Part shown: piece by piece, positions 39,057 through 49,727 of the stretch
Position numbering within the stretch: the stretch's first letter is position 1
How the letters are laid out: every line of letters begins with the position of its first letter
The notes under the pieces: model-generated
The model's database searches: none
The model's input: the letters and a program-made list of their open reading frames with translations, nothing else
What the model was told of the DNA's origin: nothing
DNA from: Aeromonas sp. RU39B
Lineage (GTDB): Bacteria; Pseudomonadota; Gammaproteobacteria; Enterobacterales; Aeromonadaceae
Assembly (NCBI RefSeq): GCF_900156095.1
Contig: NZ_FTMJ01000014.1
Coordinates: 1-64,000, forward strand
Length of the DNA: 64,000 nucleotides
Reading direction: 5' to 3'
Position numbers and translations under genes: made by a program

Positions 39057-39108
39057 AACCCGGCACTGTGCCGGGTTAATCAGAAACCCGACTCAAGTCG
39101 GGTTTTTT
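39057..39108. terminator. Double hairpin terminator between srmB and hupA
   Basis: Two hairpins in tandem. AACCCGGCA / TGCCGGGTT lies at 39057-39077. ACCCGACT / AGTCGGGT followed by TTTTT lies at 39086-39108. They separate the convergent srmB and hupA; the second has the better T-tail for srmB, and upstream A-runs serve hupA. Confidence 0.85.
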
Positions 39109-39114
39109 AATGCC

Positions 39115-39387
39115 TTACTGCACGGCATCCTTGAGCGCCTTGCCAGCAACAAAAGCCGGAACATTGGCTGCTGCGATCTGGATTTCGGCACCAGTCTGCG
39201 GGTTGCGACCGGTACGACCGGCGCGATGGCTTACCTTGAAGGTGCCAAAACCAACCAGCTGAACGGCATCGCCTTCTTTCAGGCTCTGGGTAACAGCAGC
39301 CAACATCTCTTCCAAGGCAGCCTTAGCTTGGGCCTTGCTCAGATCCGCTTTGGCGGCGATTGCATCGACGAGTTGCGCTTTGTTCAT
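39115..39387 (-). CDS. hupA: HU-alpha-like DNA-binding protein
   Basis: A 90-residue nucleoid protein: [20 protein letters not shown] start, [14 protein letters not shown] saddle, and the DNA-contacting arm [20 protein letters not shown]. The [12 protein letters not shown] and KALKDAVQ ending are closer to HupA than HupB of E. coli. ATG at 39387 has AAAGGA upstream. A single transcription unit. Confidence 0.93.
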   Translation of the reverse strand: MNKAQLVDAIAAKADLSKAQAKAALEEMLAAVTQSLKEGDAVQLVGFGTFKVSHRAGRTGRNPQTGAEIQIAAANVPAFVAGKALKDAVQ

Positions 39388-39560
39388 AAGTTTTCCTTTA
39401 TCAACTGGCAATTAGCACTGCCTCACTCTATGCAAAAAGCAGCACTCAGGCAAAGCCTTTATCCCTTTCCAGCCCTTGAGTGACGCGGTTTTCATCAAGA
39501 TCTGCGGAAACAATCACATAACCATCACGGCAGGTACAACAAGTGGTCATTTTCTAACGC

Positions 39561-39582
39561 ACAGGGGCCTTTCGGCCCCTGT
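39561..39582 (-). terminator. Hairpin downstream of rpoS
   Basis: Strong stem ACAGGGGCC / GGCCCCTGT with loop TTTC, 27 bases past the rpoS stop. It lacks a clean T-run on the minus strand, so it may act as a 3' stability or attenuator-like structure. Confidence 0.6.
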
Positions 39583-39608
39583 GATATTTCATCTTGTTTG
39601 CATAGTTA

Positions 39609-40598
39609 TCACGGCGTACGGAACAGCGCCTCGATACTCAATCCTTGTGACATCAGGATCTCGCGCAATCTGCGCAGCGCCTCAACCTGGATTTGACGAA
39701 CCCGCTCACGAGTCAGACCAATTTCGTGGCCGACATCTTCCAAGGTGGCCGCTTCATAACCGAGCAAACCAAAGCGACGAGCCAATACTTCACGCTGTTT
39801 GGGATTAAGCTCACCGAGCCAGTGGACGATGCTGCTGCGCATGTCATCTTCCTGGGTCTCCAGCTCGGGGCCCACACCACGCTCGTCAGACAAGACATCC
39901 AGCAGCGCTTTTTCCTTGTCACCACCGATAGGAGTATCAACCGAGGTGATCTTCTCATTGAGCTTGAGCATGCGGTTGACGTCTTCGACCGGCTTGTCAA
40001 GGGCCAGTGCAATATCTTCTGCAGTCGGTTCGTGATCCAGGCGATGTGCCAGCTCACGGGCGGTACGCAGATAGACGTTGAGCTCCTTGACCACATGGAT
40101 CGGCAGACGAATGGTGCGAGTCTGGTTCATGATGGCCCGCTCAATGGTTTGGCGGATCCACCAAGTGGCATATGTTGAGAAACGGAAGCCCCGTTCAGGG
40201 TCGAATTTTTCAACGGCACGGATCAGGCCGAGATTCCCCTCTTCGATCAAATCGAGCAGAGCGAGACCACGGTTGTTATAGCGGCGGGCAATTTTGACGA
40301 CGAGGCGCAGATTCGATTCGATCATGCGCTTGCGAGCGGCCTTGTCCCCACGCAAGGCGCGGCGGGCAAAATAGACCTCTTCCTCGGCGGTGAGGAGTGG
40401 CGAGAATCCTATCTCGCCAAGATAGAGCTGGGTCGCATCCATGACCTTGTTGAGCTCGGGAGTAAACACCTCTTCAGCTTCGGCAGCGATCTCGTCAGCG
40501 GCCTCGGCGAGGGTCTCCTCCTCGTCTTCAACTTGCTCCATCTCCTCATCAAACTCGAACTCGGCTTCCTGCAGGTCCAGCTTTTCTTCTTGGCTCAT
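39609..40598 (-). CDS. rpoS: RNA polymerase sigma factor RpoS
   Basis: The stationary-phase/general stress sigma factor, 329 residues (330 in E. coli). An acidic N-terminus (about residues 1-45) precedes region 1.2, core region 2 ([55 protein letters not shown]), region 3 and the region 4 helix-turn-helix ([23 protein letters not shown]). It is downstream of nlpD; its main promoter is probably inside nlpD as in E. coli. AGGAGG-type site (GGGAGGA) precedes the ATG. RssB in this window would control its turnover. Confidence 0.97.
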   Translation of the reverse strand: MSQEEKLDLQEAEFEFDEEMEQVEDEEETLAEAADEIAAEAEEVFTPELNKVMDATQLYLGEIGFSPLLTAEEEVYFARRALRGDKAARKRMIESNLRLVVKIARRYNNRGLALLDLIEEGNLGLIRAVEKFDPERGFRFSTYATWWIRQTIERAIMNQTRTIRLPIHVVKELNVYLRTARELAHRLDHEPTAEDIALALDKPVEDVNRMLKLNEKITSVDTPIGGDKEKALLDVLSDERGVGPELETQEDDMRSSIVHWLGELNPKQREVLARRFGLLGYEAATLEDVGHEIGLTRERVRQIQVEALRRLREILMSQGLSIEALFRTP

Positions 40599-40642
40599 GG
40601 TATTCCTCCCTGACCAGAACCAGAGTCAACATCTGCTCTGGG

Positions 40643-41506
40643 TTAACGCGTGGGCAGATAGCTCATCGGGTTGACCGACTTGCCTTTATACCGGATCTCG
40701 AAGTGCAACCTCACATCCGGCGCGTCCGTGCTTCCCATATCGGCAATGACTGTCCCTTTCTTGACTGTCTGACCCTCCTGTACCCGCAATTGGTCATTGT
40801 GGGCATAGGCAGAGAGGTAATCTTCGTCATGTTTGAGAATAATCAGCTTGCCATACCCTCTGAGCGCGCTACCGGCATAAACAACCTTGCCGTCACTTGC
40901 TGCATACACAGGTTGCCCCTTAGATCCGGCGATATCGATCCCCTTATTGCCTTGTTCGGCCGTAGAGAACCCTTCCACCACCTTCCCTTCGGTAGGCCAT
41001 CGCCAATCTGGCGAACCTGTCGTTGCCGGAGTGTTATTATTTTGTTGTTCTTTAACTGCAGGGTATTCTTTTGCGACCGGAGGAGCAATCGTTTTCTTTT
41101 CGACCCACTGATTGGTCTGACCAGCAGGTTTGACAGCGGGTGTAGACATCACCACCGCCGAACCAGCTGCCTTGCGCTGGTAGCCCGGTGCCTGCGATTC
41201 AAACACGTGCAGGCGCAGCGTCTGACCGGGGAAAATGTTATAGGGAGGAGAAATGTTGTTAAGGCCAGCCAATGCTGACACGTTGGTTCCGGCGTTAAAG
41301 GCGATGGAGTAGAGGGTGTCCCCCTTCTGTACCGTGTAGCTGTTGCCGGTCATGGAACGTTTGGCACCGGCAAAGCGCCCACCCATGCTGGGTGATCCAT
41401 CGCCACCGACGCTATCGACGGGTGCAGGTGCCTGGCTATTGACGCAGGCAAACAGCAGACCGGACAACAGCAGCACCCCGCTCTTTTGCCACAGGTACAG
41501 ACTCAT
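40643..41506 (-). CDS. nlpD: Lipoprotein NlpD (LysM + LytM/M23), amidase activator
   Basis: A 287-residue outer-membrane lipoprotein. Signal with lipobox LLFAC (Cys21), a LysM domain (about 56-100; YTVQKGDTLYSIAFNAGTNV) and a C-terminal LytM domain (about 165-285; GVDIAGSKG-like GIDIAGSKGQPVYAASDGKV). NlpD activates AmiC at septation, and its LytM site is degenerate in the family. Located before rpoS as in most gamma-proteobacteria. AAGGA before ATG overlaps the preceding stop. Confidence 0.95.
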   Translation of the reverse strand: MSLYLWQKSGVLLLSGLLFACVNSQAPAPVDSVGGDGSPSMGGRFAGAKRSMTGNSYTVQKGDTLYSIAFNAGTNVSALAGLNNISPPYNIFPGQTLRLHVFESQAPGYQRKAAGSAVVMSTPAVKPAGQTNQWVEKKTIAPPVAKEYPAVKEQQNNNTPATTGSPDWRWPTEGKVVEGFSTAEQGNKGIDIAGSKGQPVYAASDGKVVYAGSALRGYGKLIILKHDEDYLSAYAHNDQLRVQEGQTVKKGTVIADMGSTDAPDVRLHFEIRYKGKSVNPMSYLPTR

Positions 41507-41515
41507 AATCTTTCC

Positions 41516-42097
41516 TTACTTCCTCAACCAGAAATAGGCCACGACGGCCAATACAATACAGAGCCAGCCAAGCACATCGATATAGTGCATCAGCTTGCGC
41601 TCCATCTTTTCACCACCCCAGCGCATCAGCCCTGCCACCAGGAAGAAACGCAGCCCCCGACCCACCAGTGAGGTCAGCAGAAACGGCAGCAATGCCATGT
41701 GCATCAGGCCGGCGGTGACGGTAAATACCTTGTAAGGGATGGGGGTAAAACTGGCAATGAAGATCACACCGATCCCCCACTGCTGGAACCACTGTTCAGC
41801 AACGCCGATTTTATCCTGATAGCCCACCGCCTCCACCAAGGGTTGCACCACAGGATCCCACAGTGCATAGCCCAGTGCATAGCCAAACAGAGCCCCCAGC
41901 ACCGAAAACAGGGTTGCCAGCATGGCATAGCGCCACGCCTTGTCGGGTTTGCCGAGCGCCATGGGCGCCAACATCACATCGACCGGGATGGGCCAGAAAA
42001 TGGATTCAATAAATGCAGTACCAGACAGATAGTAAGAGGCATGACGGTGGCGCGACCACTGCATCACGCCCTGATAGAGGCGCGAAAAAAGTTTCAC
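41516..42097 (-). CDS. YqaA-like DedA-superfamily membrane protein
   Basis: A 193-residue membrane protein with four to five helices. It shows SNARE-associated/DedA-type motifs ([54 protein letters not shown]). DedA/VTT proteins scramble or flip lipids. Start is GTG at 42097, overlapping the pcm stop (GTGA), so it is translationally coupled. The pcm-yqaA-nlpD order is common in Aeromonas and Vibrio relatives. Confidence 0.88.
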   Translation of the reverse strand: MKLFSRLYQGVMQWSRHRHASYYLSGTAFIESIFWPIPVDVMLAPMALGKPDKAWRYAMLATLFSVLGALFGYALGYALWDPVVQPLVEAVGYQDKIGVAEQWFQQWGIGVIFIASFTPIPYKVFTVTAGLMHMALLPFLLTSLVGRGLRFFLVAGLMRWGGEKMERKLMHYIDVLGWLCIVLAVVAYFWLRK

Positions 42098-42711
42098 TCC
42101 AGCTCTCCGTTGACAAGAGGGACGAAGCGAACGGGCTCCAGCGCCCGTGAAAGCAGTTGGGAACCGGCCCGCTCGATGAGCATCAGGGCCTGCTGGTTCT
42201 CCCCGACCGGGATCACCAGACGTCCACCGTCGGCCAACTGAGCGGTCAGGGCCTCAGGGATCTCGCTGGCAGCCGCCGTAACCAGAATCGCATCAAACGG
42301 ACCTTTCGACGGCCATCCCTCCCAACCATTGCCGTGCTTGGTCGAGATGTTGTGCAAATCCAGGTTACGCAATCGCCTACGCGCCTGATATTGAAGTGAT
42401 TTTATTCTCTCAACTGTGTACACATGTTGAACGAGGCGCGCCAATATCGCGGTCTGGTAACCAGAGCCGGTACCAATCTCGAGCACCCGACCTGGGCTGT
42501 TCTCCATCACCAGCTCGGTCATACGGGCGACCATATAGGGCTGGGAGATGGTTTGACCATGACCAATAGGCAGCGCGGTGTTATCCCACGCCTGATGGGC
42601 CATGGCTTCATCCACAAAAAGCTCGCGGGGGATCTCGGCTATCGCAGCCAACACGCGATAATCCGAAATCCCCTTCGCAATCAACTGATTCAAAAGGCGC
42701 TGCTCAATCAC
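42094..42711 (-). CDS. pcm: Protein-L-isoaspartate O-methyltransferase
   Basis: A 205-residue SAM-dependent repair enzyme that methylates isoaspartyl residues in aged proteins. Seen: [40 protein letters not shown] and SAM motif [16 protein letters not shown]. Ends with [11 protein letters not shown] as in E. coli. It begins with GTG at 42711, four bases after the surE stop, with AAGG just before. Confidence 0.95.
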   Translation of the reverse strand: MIEQRLLNQLIAKGISDYRVLAAIAEIPRELFVDEAMAHQAWDNTALPIGHGQTISQPYMVARMTELVMENSPGRVLEIGTGSGYQTAILARLVQHVYTVERIKSLQYQARRRLRNLDLHNISTKHGNGWEGWPSKGPFDAILVTAAASEIPEALTAQLADGGRLVIPVGENQQALMLIERAGSQLLSRALEPVRFVPLVNGELE

Positions 42712-42715
42712 ACCT

Positions 42716-43462
42716 TCATCCTTGTTGTGCCAACCAGGCCTCCAGGTTGCTCATGCTGCGATATGCCGTGATATCGATGGTGAGCGGAGTGATTGAGACA
42801 TACCCCTGCTCAATCGCAGCAAAATCAGTCCCCTCGCCTGCATCCTGACGCGGACCGGGGGGGCCAATCCAGTAAATATTCTGGCCACGGGGATCTTGCT
42901 CACGGATCGCCGCTTCGGCACGGTGCCGGTTGCCCAGTCGAGTCACCTTCATGCCACGGATCTGGTCAATCGGTAGATCCGGTACATTCACATTGAGGAT
43001 CTGATCCGACGGCAATGGATGGCGTATCAACGCCCTGACCAGCTTGGCAGCAAAATGGGCGGCCGTCTCGAAATGGGTCTCGCCCACCAGCGAAATCGCC
43101 AGTGAAGGGAAACCAAGATGACGCCCCTCGGTCGCCGCGGCCACGGTACCGGAATAGATCACATCATCGCCCAGGTTAGCGCCGTGATTGATACCGGCCA
43201 CCACCATGTCCGGCTCCGGTTTGAGCAGCTCGGTCACCGCCAGATGCACGCTATCGGTGGGTGTGCCCTTCACCGCATAAAAACCGGTCTCTTCAATACG
43301 ACTGACCCGCAGCGGCACTTCCAGTGTCAGCGAGTGGCTCGCACCACTGCGGTTGCGATCCGGCGCCACCACCGTCACATCGCCGCACTCACTGAGTGCC
43401 TGGCTCAGCACCCTGATCCCGCGGGCATGCACGCCATCGTCATTACTCACCAGAATGCGCAT
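42716..43462 (-). CDS. surE: 5'/3'-nucleotidase SurE
   Basis: A 248-residue stationary-phase survival nucleotidase. Metal-binding Asp8/Asp9 in [15 protein letters not shown], the [11 protein letters not shown] loop and the [18 protein letters not shown] motif are clear. ATG at 43462 lies inside truD (20-base overlap); the frame upstream is not SurE-like. Pcm follows, the classic surE-pcm pair. Confidence 0.96.
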   Translation of the reverse strand: MRILVSNDDGVHARGIRVLSQALSECGDVTVVAPDRNRSGASHSLTLEVPLRVSRIEETGFYAVKGTPTDSVHLAVTELLKPEPDMVVAGINHGANLGDDVIYSGTVAAATEGRHLGFPSLAISLVGETHFETAAHFAAKLVRALIRHPLPSDQILNVNVPDLPIDQIRGMKVTRLGNRHRAEAAIREQDPRGQNIYWIGPPGPRQDAGEGTDFAAIEQGYVSITPLTIDITAYRSMSNLEAWLAQQG

Positions 43463-44501
43463 CGCGGCTCTCCGGGGCTTGATGGTCAGCTTCGCGGGCA
43501 TCGAGCAGTTCACGCACCACGCTGGTGGCAAATGCACCGGCCGGCAGGAAGAAAGAGAGCGTGAGCGCCTCAGCCGTGAGCGACCAGCTCATCGCTTCGG
43601 GGCGCAGCAGCAGAGGACGACGCTCCTGCTCCAGACCGGCTTTTTCCAGCCCGTCACGCCACTCGGCCAGCGCCTCGAGTGCTGTTTCTTCAAATACAGC
43701 GGCATCGCCTTGGCTAGCCAGTCGGCCACGACCCCACAGCGGAGCGGTCAGCTGCACGTCACCACTGGCAAGACGCGCTGCCAGCTCAGGCGTAGCCTCA
43801 GCCTCGCTGAAAATGGAGTGCGACCCCTTGAGCATCAGGCAGTCACCGGCGAGCAGCGTGTGAGCCAAACCCTGCTCGATGCGGGCCGTCACCACGGTAT
43901 TGAACAGCATGCTGCGTGCCGCAGAGAGGTAGAGCGAGCGCTTGTTACGATCCTTGATCCGCTTACCGGCAAACATGGCCTTGGCGGCCTCGAGGTTATT
44001 ACCGCCGCGACCAAAACGCTGCTCGCCAAAGTAGTTAGGCACACCGGCGGCAGCAACGGCCTGCAGGCGCGCGTCCAAGCCATCGGTCTGCTCTAGCGCA
44101 GTCAGGCGCAGGGTGAAGTGATTACCTTTGAGATAACCGGTACGCAGCTTGCGGTTGTGGCGTTTGATCTCGAGGATCTGAATGCTGTCACTCTCGATGA
44201 CCCGCAGATCCGGCTCGGCCTTGCCCGGCAGATGAATGCCGAACCACTGCTCGGTCACGGCATGGCGATCCTTTAAACCCGCCCAGGTGACGGCGTGACG
44301 CTCAACGCCTGCCGCATCGGCCAGCAGTCCTGCTACCCACGCCGTGTTTTCACCGGTTTTGCGCACCCGCACGAAGATGTGTTCCCCTTCGCCACACGGC
44401 TCAAAACCCAGATCTTCGAGCACAATAAAATCAGCGGGCTCAGCCTTGAGTACGCCACGGGCGGCCGGTTGACCATGCAGATAGGTAAGTTGTTCCAGCA
44501 T
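43443..44501 (-). CDS. truD: tRNA pseudouridine(13) synthase TruD
   Basis: A 352-residue enzyme that makes pseudouridine 13 in tRNA-Glu. The catalytic Asp is Asp78 in [13 protein letters not shown]. Other family features are [18 protein letters not shown] near the start and [18 protein letters not shown] at 44501 shares one base with the ispF stop (TAATG). Upstream frame to 44639 lies in ispF and is excluded. Confidence 0.96.
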   Translation of the reverse strand: MLEQLTYLHGQPAARGVLKAEPADFIVLEDLGFEPCGEGEHIFVRVRKTGENTAWVAGLLADAAGVERHAVTWAGLKDRHAVTEQWFGIHLPGKAEPDLRVIESDSIQILEIKRHNRKLRTGYLKGNHFTLRLTALEQTDGLDARLQAVAAAGVPNYFGEQRFGRGGNNLEAAKAMFAGKRIKDRNKRSLYLSAARSMLFNTVVTARIEQGLAHTLLAGDCLMLKGSHSIFSEAEATPELAARLASGDVQLTAPLWGRGRLASQGDAAVFEETALEALAEWRDGLEKAGLEQERRPLLLRPEAMSWSLTAEALTLSFFLPAGAFATSVVRELLDAREADHQAPESRDAHSGE

Positions 44502-44977
44502 TATTGTTTCACCAGCAGCACCACAGCTTCGGTGGCGATGCCCTCTTTGCGGCCGGTAAAGCCGAGTTGTTCGGTCGTGGTCGCCTTGACGTTGACCCGG
44601 TTCAGTTCGCACTCCAAGTCGCTCGCCAGCACGGCGCACATGGCGTCGATATGCGGAGCCATCTTGGGGGCCTGGGCGATGATGGTGACATCCAGATTGC
44701 CGATACGATAACCGGCCGCCTTGACCCGGGCGAACACGTCGCGCAGCAGGATCCGGCTGTCGATACCCTTGAATTCGGCACTGGTATCGGGGAAGTGGCG
44801 ACCGATGTCACCGGCAGCAATCGCGCCGAGCAGGGCATCGCTGACGGCGTGCAGAACCACGTCACCGTCGGAGTGGGCGACCAGACCCTGCACGTAGGGA
44901 ACGGCCACGCCGCCCAGCATGCAGGGGCCTTCGCCACCGAACTTGTGCACGTCAAAACCATGTCCAATCCGGATCAC
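44501..44977 (-). CDS. ispF: 2-C-methyl-D-erythritol 2,4-cyclodiphosphate synthase
   Basis: A 158-residue trimeric enzyme of the MEP isoprenoid pathway. Zn ligands Asp9 and His11 in [40 protein letters not shown] and the ending [19 protein letters not shown] are textbook IspF. It follows ispD (45 bases) and is coupled to truD. Confidence 0.97.
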   Translation of the reverse strand: MIRIGHGFDVHKFGGEGPCMLGGVAVPYVQGLVAHSDGDVVLHAVSDALLGAIAAGDIGRHFPDTSAEFKGIDSRILLRDVFARVKAAGYRIGNLDVTIIAQAPKMAPHIDAMCAVLASDLECELNRVNVKATTTEQLGFTGRKEGIATEAVVLLVKQ

Positions 44978-45022
44978 GCTAACACCTCCAAGACGCGGGG
45001 CTGACCCCGCCAGATAGAAAAT

Positions 45023-45712
45023 TCAGTGCGCGTCTTGCTGACGCAGATAGAGTGCGGCCAGAGCCAGGTCTTCGGGACGGGTGACCTTGATGTTATCCGC
45101 TCGCCCTTCCACCATGCGCGGATAGCCGCCGTCCAGCTCGATGGCCGACGCCTCGTCGGTAATCAGGGCGCCCTGCTCAAGACCACGCTGCAGTGCATTG
45201 CGTAGCCGCACCGTCGGGAACATCTGCGGAGTCAGGGCATGCCACAACTGGTCACGATCCACGGTTGCGATGATGGCACCCTCGGCATCGCTGCGCTTCA
45301 TGGTGTCACGCACCCGGCTGCCGAGAATGGCGCCATCCAGATGACTGCGCTGAGCCAGCAACCGATCCAGATCTGCATGGGTAATACAGGGACGGGCGGC
45401 ATCGTGAACCAGCACCCAGGATTCGGTCACGACCTGCAGGGCATTGAGGACCGAACTGGCGCGCTCGGCGCCACCTACCACCCGCTCGATACGGGGATCG
45501 CAGGCCAGCGGTAAACGGGAAAACCAGTTGTCATCCGGCGCCAGCGCCACAATCACCCGGCTGATAGCCGGATGCGACAGAAGTCGTGACAGGGTATGTT
45601 CGATGATGGTCTGACCGGCCAGTGCCAGGTACTGTTTGGGCACGTCGGCGCCCATTCGGCTACCCACACCCGCCGCAGGCACGACCACAGCCAGCTGAAC
45701 TGACTCAGTCAT
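45023..45712 (-). CDS. ispD: 2-C-methyl-D-erythritol 4-phosphate cytidylyltransferase
   Basis: A 229-residue MEP-pathway enzyme that makes CDP-methylerythritol. CTP-binding loop VVPAAGVGSRMGADVPKQYL, VHDAARPCI and TDEASAIE are present. ATG at 45712 overlaps ftsB by 8 bases; residues upstream belong to the ftsB frame shift and are not used. Confidence 0.96.
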   Translation of the reverse strand: MTESVQLAVVVPAAGVGSRMGADVPKQYLALAGQTIIEHTLSRLLSHPAISRVIVALAPDDNWFSRLPLACDPRIERVVGGAERASSVLNALQVVTESWVLVHDAARPCITHADLDRLLAQRSHLDGAILGSRVRDTMKRSDAEGAIIATVDRDQLWHALTPQMFPTVRLRNALQRGLEQGALITDEASAIELDGGYPRMVEGRADNIKVTRPEDLALAALYLRQQDAH

Positions 45713-46013
45713 CGGCCAGCTCCTCGCTCTTCTTGTCGTCGTGTTTGGGAATGATGCGATAGAAGGTTTCGCCCTGACGGATGTAGCCCAGATCGTTGCG
45801 CGAGAGCTCCTCAATTGCTTCGAGGCCGCTGGTCAGATCGGCAATTTCACGGTAAATCAGGCCATTACGCTCTTTGAGCGCCTGATTGTCCTGCTGTTGG
45901 CGCGCCACGGTGTCGGACATTTTGTAGTAGTCCTGCAATCCATTTTTGCCAAGCCAGAGGTGATATTGCAGCCCGCCGAGCAGGGCCAGCAGAATCAGGG
46001 TAAATAGCCGCAT
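45705..46013 (-). CDS. ftsB: Cell division protein FtsB
   Basis: A 102-residue bitopic division protein. A single membrane helix (about residues 3-20; LFTLILLALLGGLQYHLWLG) is followed by a coiled coil (MSDTVARQQQDNQALKERN) and the RNDLGYIRQGETFYRI region. It bridges FtsQ and FtsL at the divisome. ATG at 46013 has AAGGAG 11 bases upstream. It leads the ftsB-ispD-ispF-truD-surE-pcm run. Confidence 0.94.
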   Translation of the reverse strand: MRLFTLILLALLGGLQYHLWLGKNGLQDYYKMSDTVARQQQDNQALKERNGLIYREIADLTSGLEAIEELSRNDLGYIRQGETFYRIIPKHDDKKSEELADD

Positions 46014-46142
46014 GCCATGTGTCTCCTTCAAGCGGCCTAGTTTCCCATATTCGCGGGAAAGACAAAAGCAAGCGTAGCGGCAAACTGCGGGGGAAAGTGG
46101 CGACAGAACAACCGGATAGCCGCCAGAGCCGGCGGCTGGAGA

Positions 46143-46169
46143 GGAAAGTGCCGGCGCAAGGGCCGGCAC
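46143..46169 (-). terminator. Probable terminator after dctA
   Basis: Stem GTGCCGGC / GCCGGCAC with a six-base loop and a short TTTCC tail on the minus strand, 8 bases beyond the dctA stop. Confidence 0.6.
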
Positions 46170-46176
46170 GGTTCAA

Positions 46177-47478
46177 TCAGGCATCGCTGCCTTGACGCTC
46201 AAGTGAGCCTGCCGCAGACGCGTTACCGGAGGCATTCAGCTCGGCATGCAACTGCTGGCTATCGAGCTGACCACACCAACGGGCCACGACCACGGTGGCG
46301 ACGCCGTTACCCACTAAGTTGGTCAGGGCGCGCGCTTCTGACATGAAACGGTCAATCCCCAAGATCAGCGCCAGACCGGCCACAGGCAGGTGACCCACCG
46401 CCGAAATGGTCGCCGCCAGCACGATGAAACCACTGCCGGTGACACCGGCGGCCCCCTTGGAGGAGATGAGCAGCACCAGCAGCAGGGTGATCTGATGGAA
46501 CAGATCCAGCGGCGTATCGGTGGCTTGGGCAATGAATATGGCCGCCATGGTCAGGTAGATAGAGGTGCCATCCAAGTTGAACGAGTAGCCGGTCGGGATC
46601 ACCAGACCCACCACCGATTTCTTGCAGCCCAGTTGCTCCATCTTGGTCAGCATGCGCGGCAGCACCGATTCGGAAGAAGAGGTACCCAGCACGATCAGCA
46701 ACTCTTCACGGATGTAGCGGATAAAGCGCACGATGCTAAAACCACAGGCACGCGCAATCGAACCCAGCACCAGAAACACAAACAACAGGCAGGTGATGTA
46801 GAAACAAATGATCAGCTGGCCCAGTTGCACCAGCGAGCCAACGCCGTATTTGCCGATGGTAAAGGCCATGGCACCGAAGGCGCCAATAGGAGCCAGACGC
46901 ATGATCATGTTGATAATGCCGAAGATGGCTTGGGAGAAGCTCTCAATCACGTTGAACACCAGCTGGCCCTTTTCACCAGCATGATGCAGTGAGAAGCCAA
47001 ACAGTACGGCAAACAGCAACACCTGCAGAATGTTTCCGCTGGCAAAGGCGCCGATCACGCTGGCTGGGATCACATCCAGCAGGAACGCCACAATGCCTTG
47101 CTGTTTTGCCTGCGCCGTATAAGCGGCAATCCCGCTGGTATCGAGCGTCGCAGCATCGACATGCATGCCCGAGCCCGGCTGCAACAGGTTAACCACACAC
47201 AGCCCGATGATGAGGGCGATGGTGCTGACAACTTCAAAATAGAGCAGCGCAATGGCGCCGGTGCGGCCGATGGCCTTCATGTTTTCCATGCCGGCAATGC
47301 CGGTGACCACGGTACAGAAGATGACCGGTGCGATGACCATCTTGATCAGTTTCACGAACCCATCGCCGAGCGGTTTCATGTCGGTGCCAAGATCCGGATA
47401 TATGTGCCCGAGGATGACCCCGCATGTAATGGCTAACAACACCTGAAAGTAGAGGCTGCTGACTATTTTCTTGCTCAT
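46177..47478 (-). CDS. dctA: C4-dicarboxylate:cation symporter DctA
   Basis: A 433-residue DAACS-family transporter for succinate, fumarate and malate (E. coli DctA is 428). Seen: [20 protein letters not shown] start, [17 protein letters not shown], the serine-rich loop [31 protein letters not shown] and [22 protein letters not shown] at 47478 has AGGA eight bases upstream. GltP-type glutamate carriers are the nearest alternative, but the motifs favour DctA. Confidence 0.94.
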   Translation of the reverse strand: MSKKIVSSLYFQVLLAITCGVILGHIYPDLGTDMKPLGDGFVKLIKMVIAPVIFCTVVTGIAGMENMKAIGRTGAIALLYFEVVSTIALIIGLCVVNLLQPGSGMHVDAATLDTSGIAAYTAQAKQQGIVAFLLDVIPASVIGAFASGNILQVLLFAVLFGFSLHHAGEKGQLVFNVIESFSQAIFGIINMIMRLAPIGAFGAMAFTIGKYGVGSLVQLGQLIICFYITCLLFVFLVLGSIARACGFSIVRFIRYIREELLIVLGTSSSESVLPRMLTKMEQLGCKKSVVGLVIPTGYSFNLDGTSIYLTMAAIFIAQATDTPLDLFHQITLLLVLLISSKGAAGVTGSGFIVLAATISAVGHLPVAGLALILGIDRFMSEARALTNLVGNGVATVVVARWCGQLDSQQLHAELNASGNASAAGSLERQGSDA

Positions 47479-47797
47479 GATGCTTAACGTCCTGTCATTA
47501 ATAGAATGTGTTGTGTCATGGCAAGAAATACGGATGCAGCATTCGCGGCGATATACCTGCTCTGCCCGAATCATGCCGTTCACTCATCACAACAGGCGCT
47601 ACTTTTACATGTTAAAAAAAGACATTTTAGCGACATCAATCACGCAACAGATTTAACAACATTAACACCACGGCAACCACCACATGTTTGGTCTTTGATT
47701 ATTTTTATCTGCCAAGAAAAACACCTCCGAAGAGATATAAAAATGCAAATGCCCCGCAGTGCGGGGCATTGATGCTATGACGATCAGAATCGGCAGA
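47479..47797. other. Intergenic region upstream of dctA
   Basis: About 320 AT-rich bases between kdsA and dctA. Besides the kdsA terminator at its right end, it should carry the dctA promoter and activator sites. I saw only a weak half CRP-like TGTGA on the minus strand and no clear -35/-10 or -24/-12 pair. Confidence 0.5.
47748..47770 (-). terminator. Terminator after kdsA
   Basis: Perfect stem AATGCCCCGC / GCGGGGCATT with a three-base loop, followed on the minus strand by TTGCATTTTTA. Confidence 0.85.
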
Positions 47798-48661
<864 letters not shown>

Positions 48662-49474
48662 TTAATGGAGGATTCTGGGACGAAGGTCGAGGGTCTGCAG
48701 CTGCAGGCGCAGCATGTCGGCCACCGGATCGTCCGGACACTGTTCAATAAAGTATTCAAAATCGTCTGCCGCAAATTGCGGGCATTCGAGCTGCTCGTAA
48801 ATAAAACCGCGATCGCGGGTTTCGAGCGGATCACCCGGTTTCATGCGCAGCAGCAGCTCGCTGCAGCGCAGTGCTTCGGTCATACGATTCTCGCGCAGCA
48901 ACGCAGCCTTACAGACATTAAGCAATCGCTCAATGATCTCCCAATGGCTGGAAGGTTTCAGATAATGGCTGCTGAGGGTGGCAAGATTACCGAGTGCGCC
49001 GCGTAGCAGCAACTCTACTTGATGCAGTGACAGCTCTTCTCCATTGAAAGGATCCACATAGACGGGTTGACCGGCCTCGATAAAGCAGACCAGAAAATGG
49101 CCGGGAAAGCAGATGCCATGCACCTGCAGGCCCAAATCACGCCCCAGTTGCATCAACACAATGCCTAAGCTAACCGGAATGCCGCGCCGGTTTTGCAACA
49201 CGGCATCGAGATTACAGTGGCCGGGGGCGAAATAGTCCTGCCAGTCACCACTGAACCCGAGCTCGCGATAGAGCAAACCGAGCAGTTGCCGGCGCCCTTC
49301 GCTGGCATCGTTGGCCTGCAGCGTCTTCTCCAGCCGGTGGCTCAGCTCGGTCAGGCGAGCCTGCCCAAACAAGGCGCTGTCATTACCATAAACCTCATCG
49401 GCCACCGACAATGCCAGATCGGCAATCGCCTCGGTGTCGAAATCGGTCCATTCGTCTATGTGCACTATTTTCAT
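48662..49474 (-). CDS. sirB1: SirB1 family protein (transglutaminase-like + TPR)
   Basis: A 270-residue protein. The N-terminal/central part is a transglutaminase-like SirB1 region (LGFSGDWQDYF, NRRGIPVSLGIVLMQLG, GICFPGHFLVCF). The C-terminus is TPR-like helices. Function is unknown; the gene is conserved between prmC and kdsA. Two adjacent ATGs exist; 49474 has GAGG at a better distance than 49477. Confidence 0.92.
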   Translation of the reverse strand: MKIVHIDEWTDFDTEAIADLALSVADEVYGNDSALFGQARLTELSHRLEKTLQANDASEGRRQLLGLLYRELGFSGDWQDYFAPGHCNLDAVLQNRRGIPVSLGIVLMQLGRDLGLQVHGICFPGHFLVCFIEAGQPVYVDPFNGEELSLHQVELLLRGALGNLATLSSHYLKPSSHWEIIERLLNVCKAALLRENRMTEALRCSELLLRMKPGDPLETRDRGFIYEQLECPQFAADDFEYFIEQCPDDPVADMLRLQLQTLDLRPRILH

Positions 49475-49727
49475 CATTGCCTCAGCTGCATGCTACAGCT
49501 GTTATTGATACCGCCTATCAGGCGGCCTTAGCCTCCATTGCCTCCTTACTCGACGGGACTGCACCTCTGGTTGCGGGCAGCAGTAAGCGGGGAAACAGAT
49601 GAGCCTCAAAAGGATATATTCGAGGTGAATGGTCAGCCAGTTACAGACAGCGTTATTCACGGCTGCCTCGCAAAATGGGTATCTGAGGTTGACATTGGCA
49701 GTAGTGATACTAGCGGCAATCGCGCCC

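Noticed and set aside
39561-39582. Hairpin after rpoS as a standard terminator
   Set aside because: The stem is strong but there is no proper T-run on the minus strand, so it is listed only with moderate confidence.
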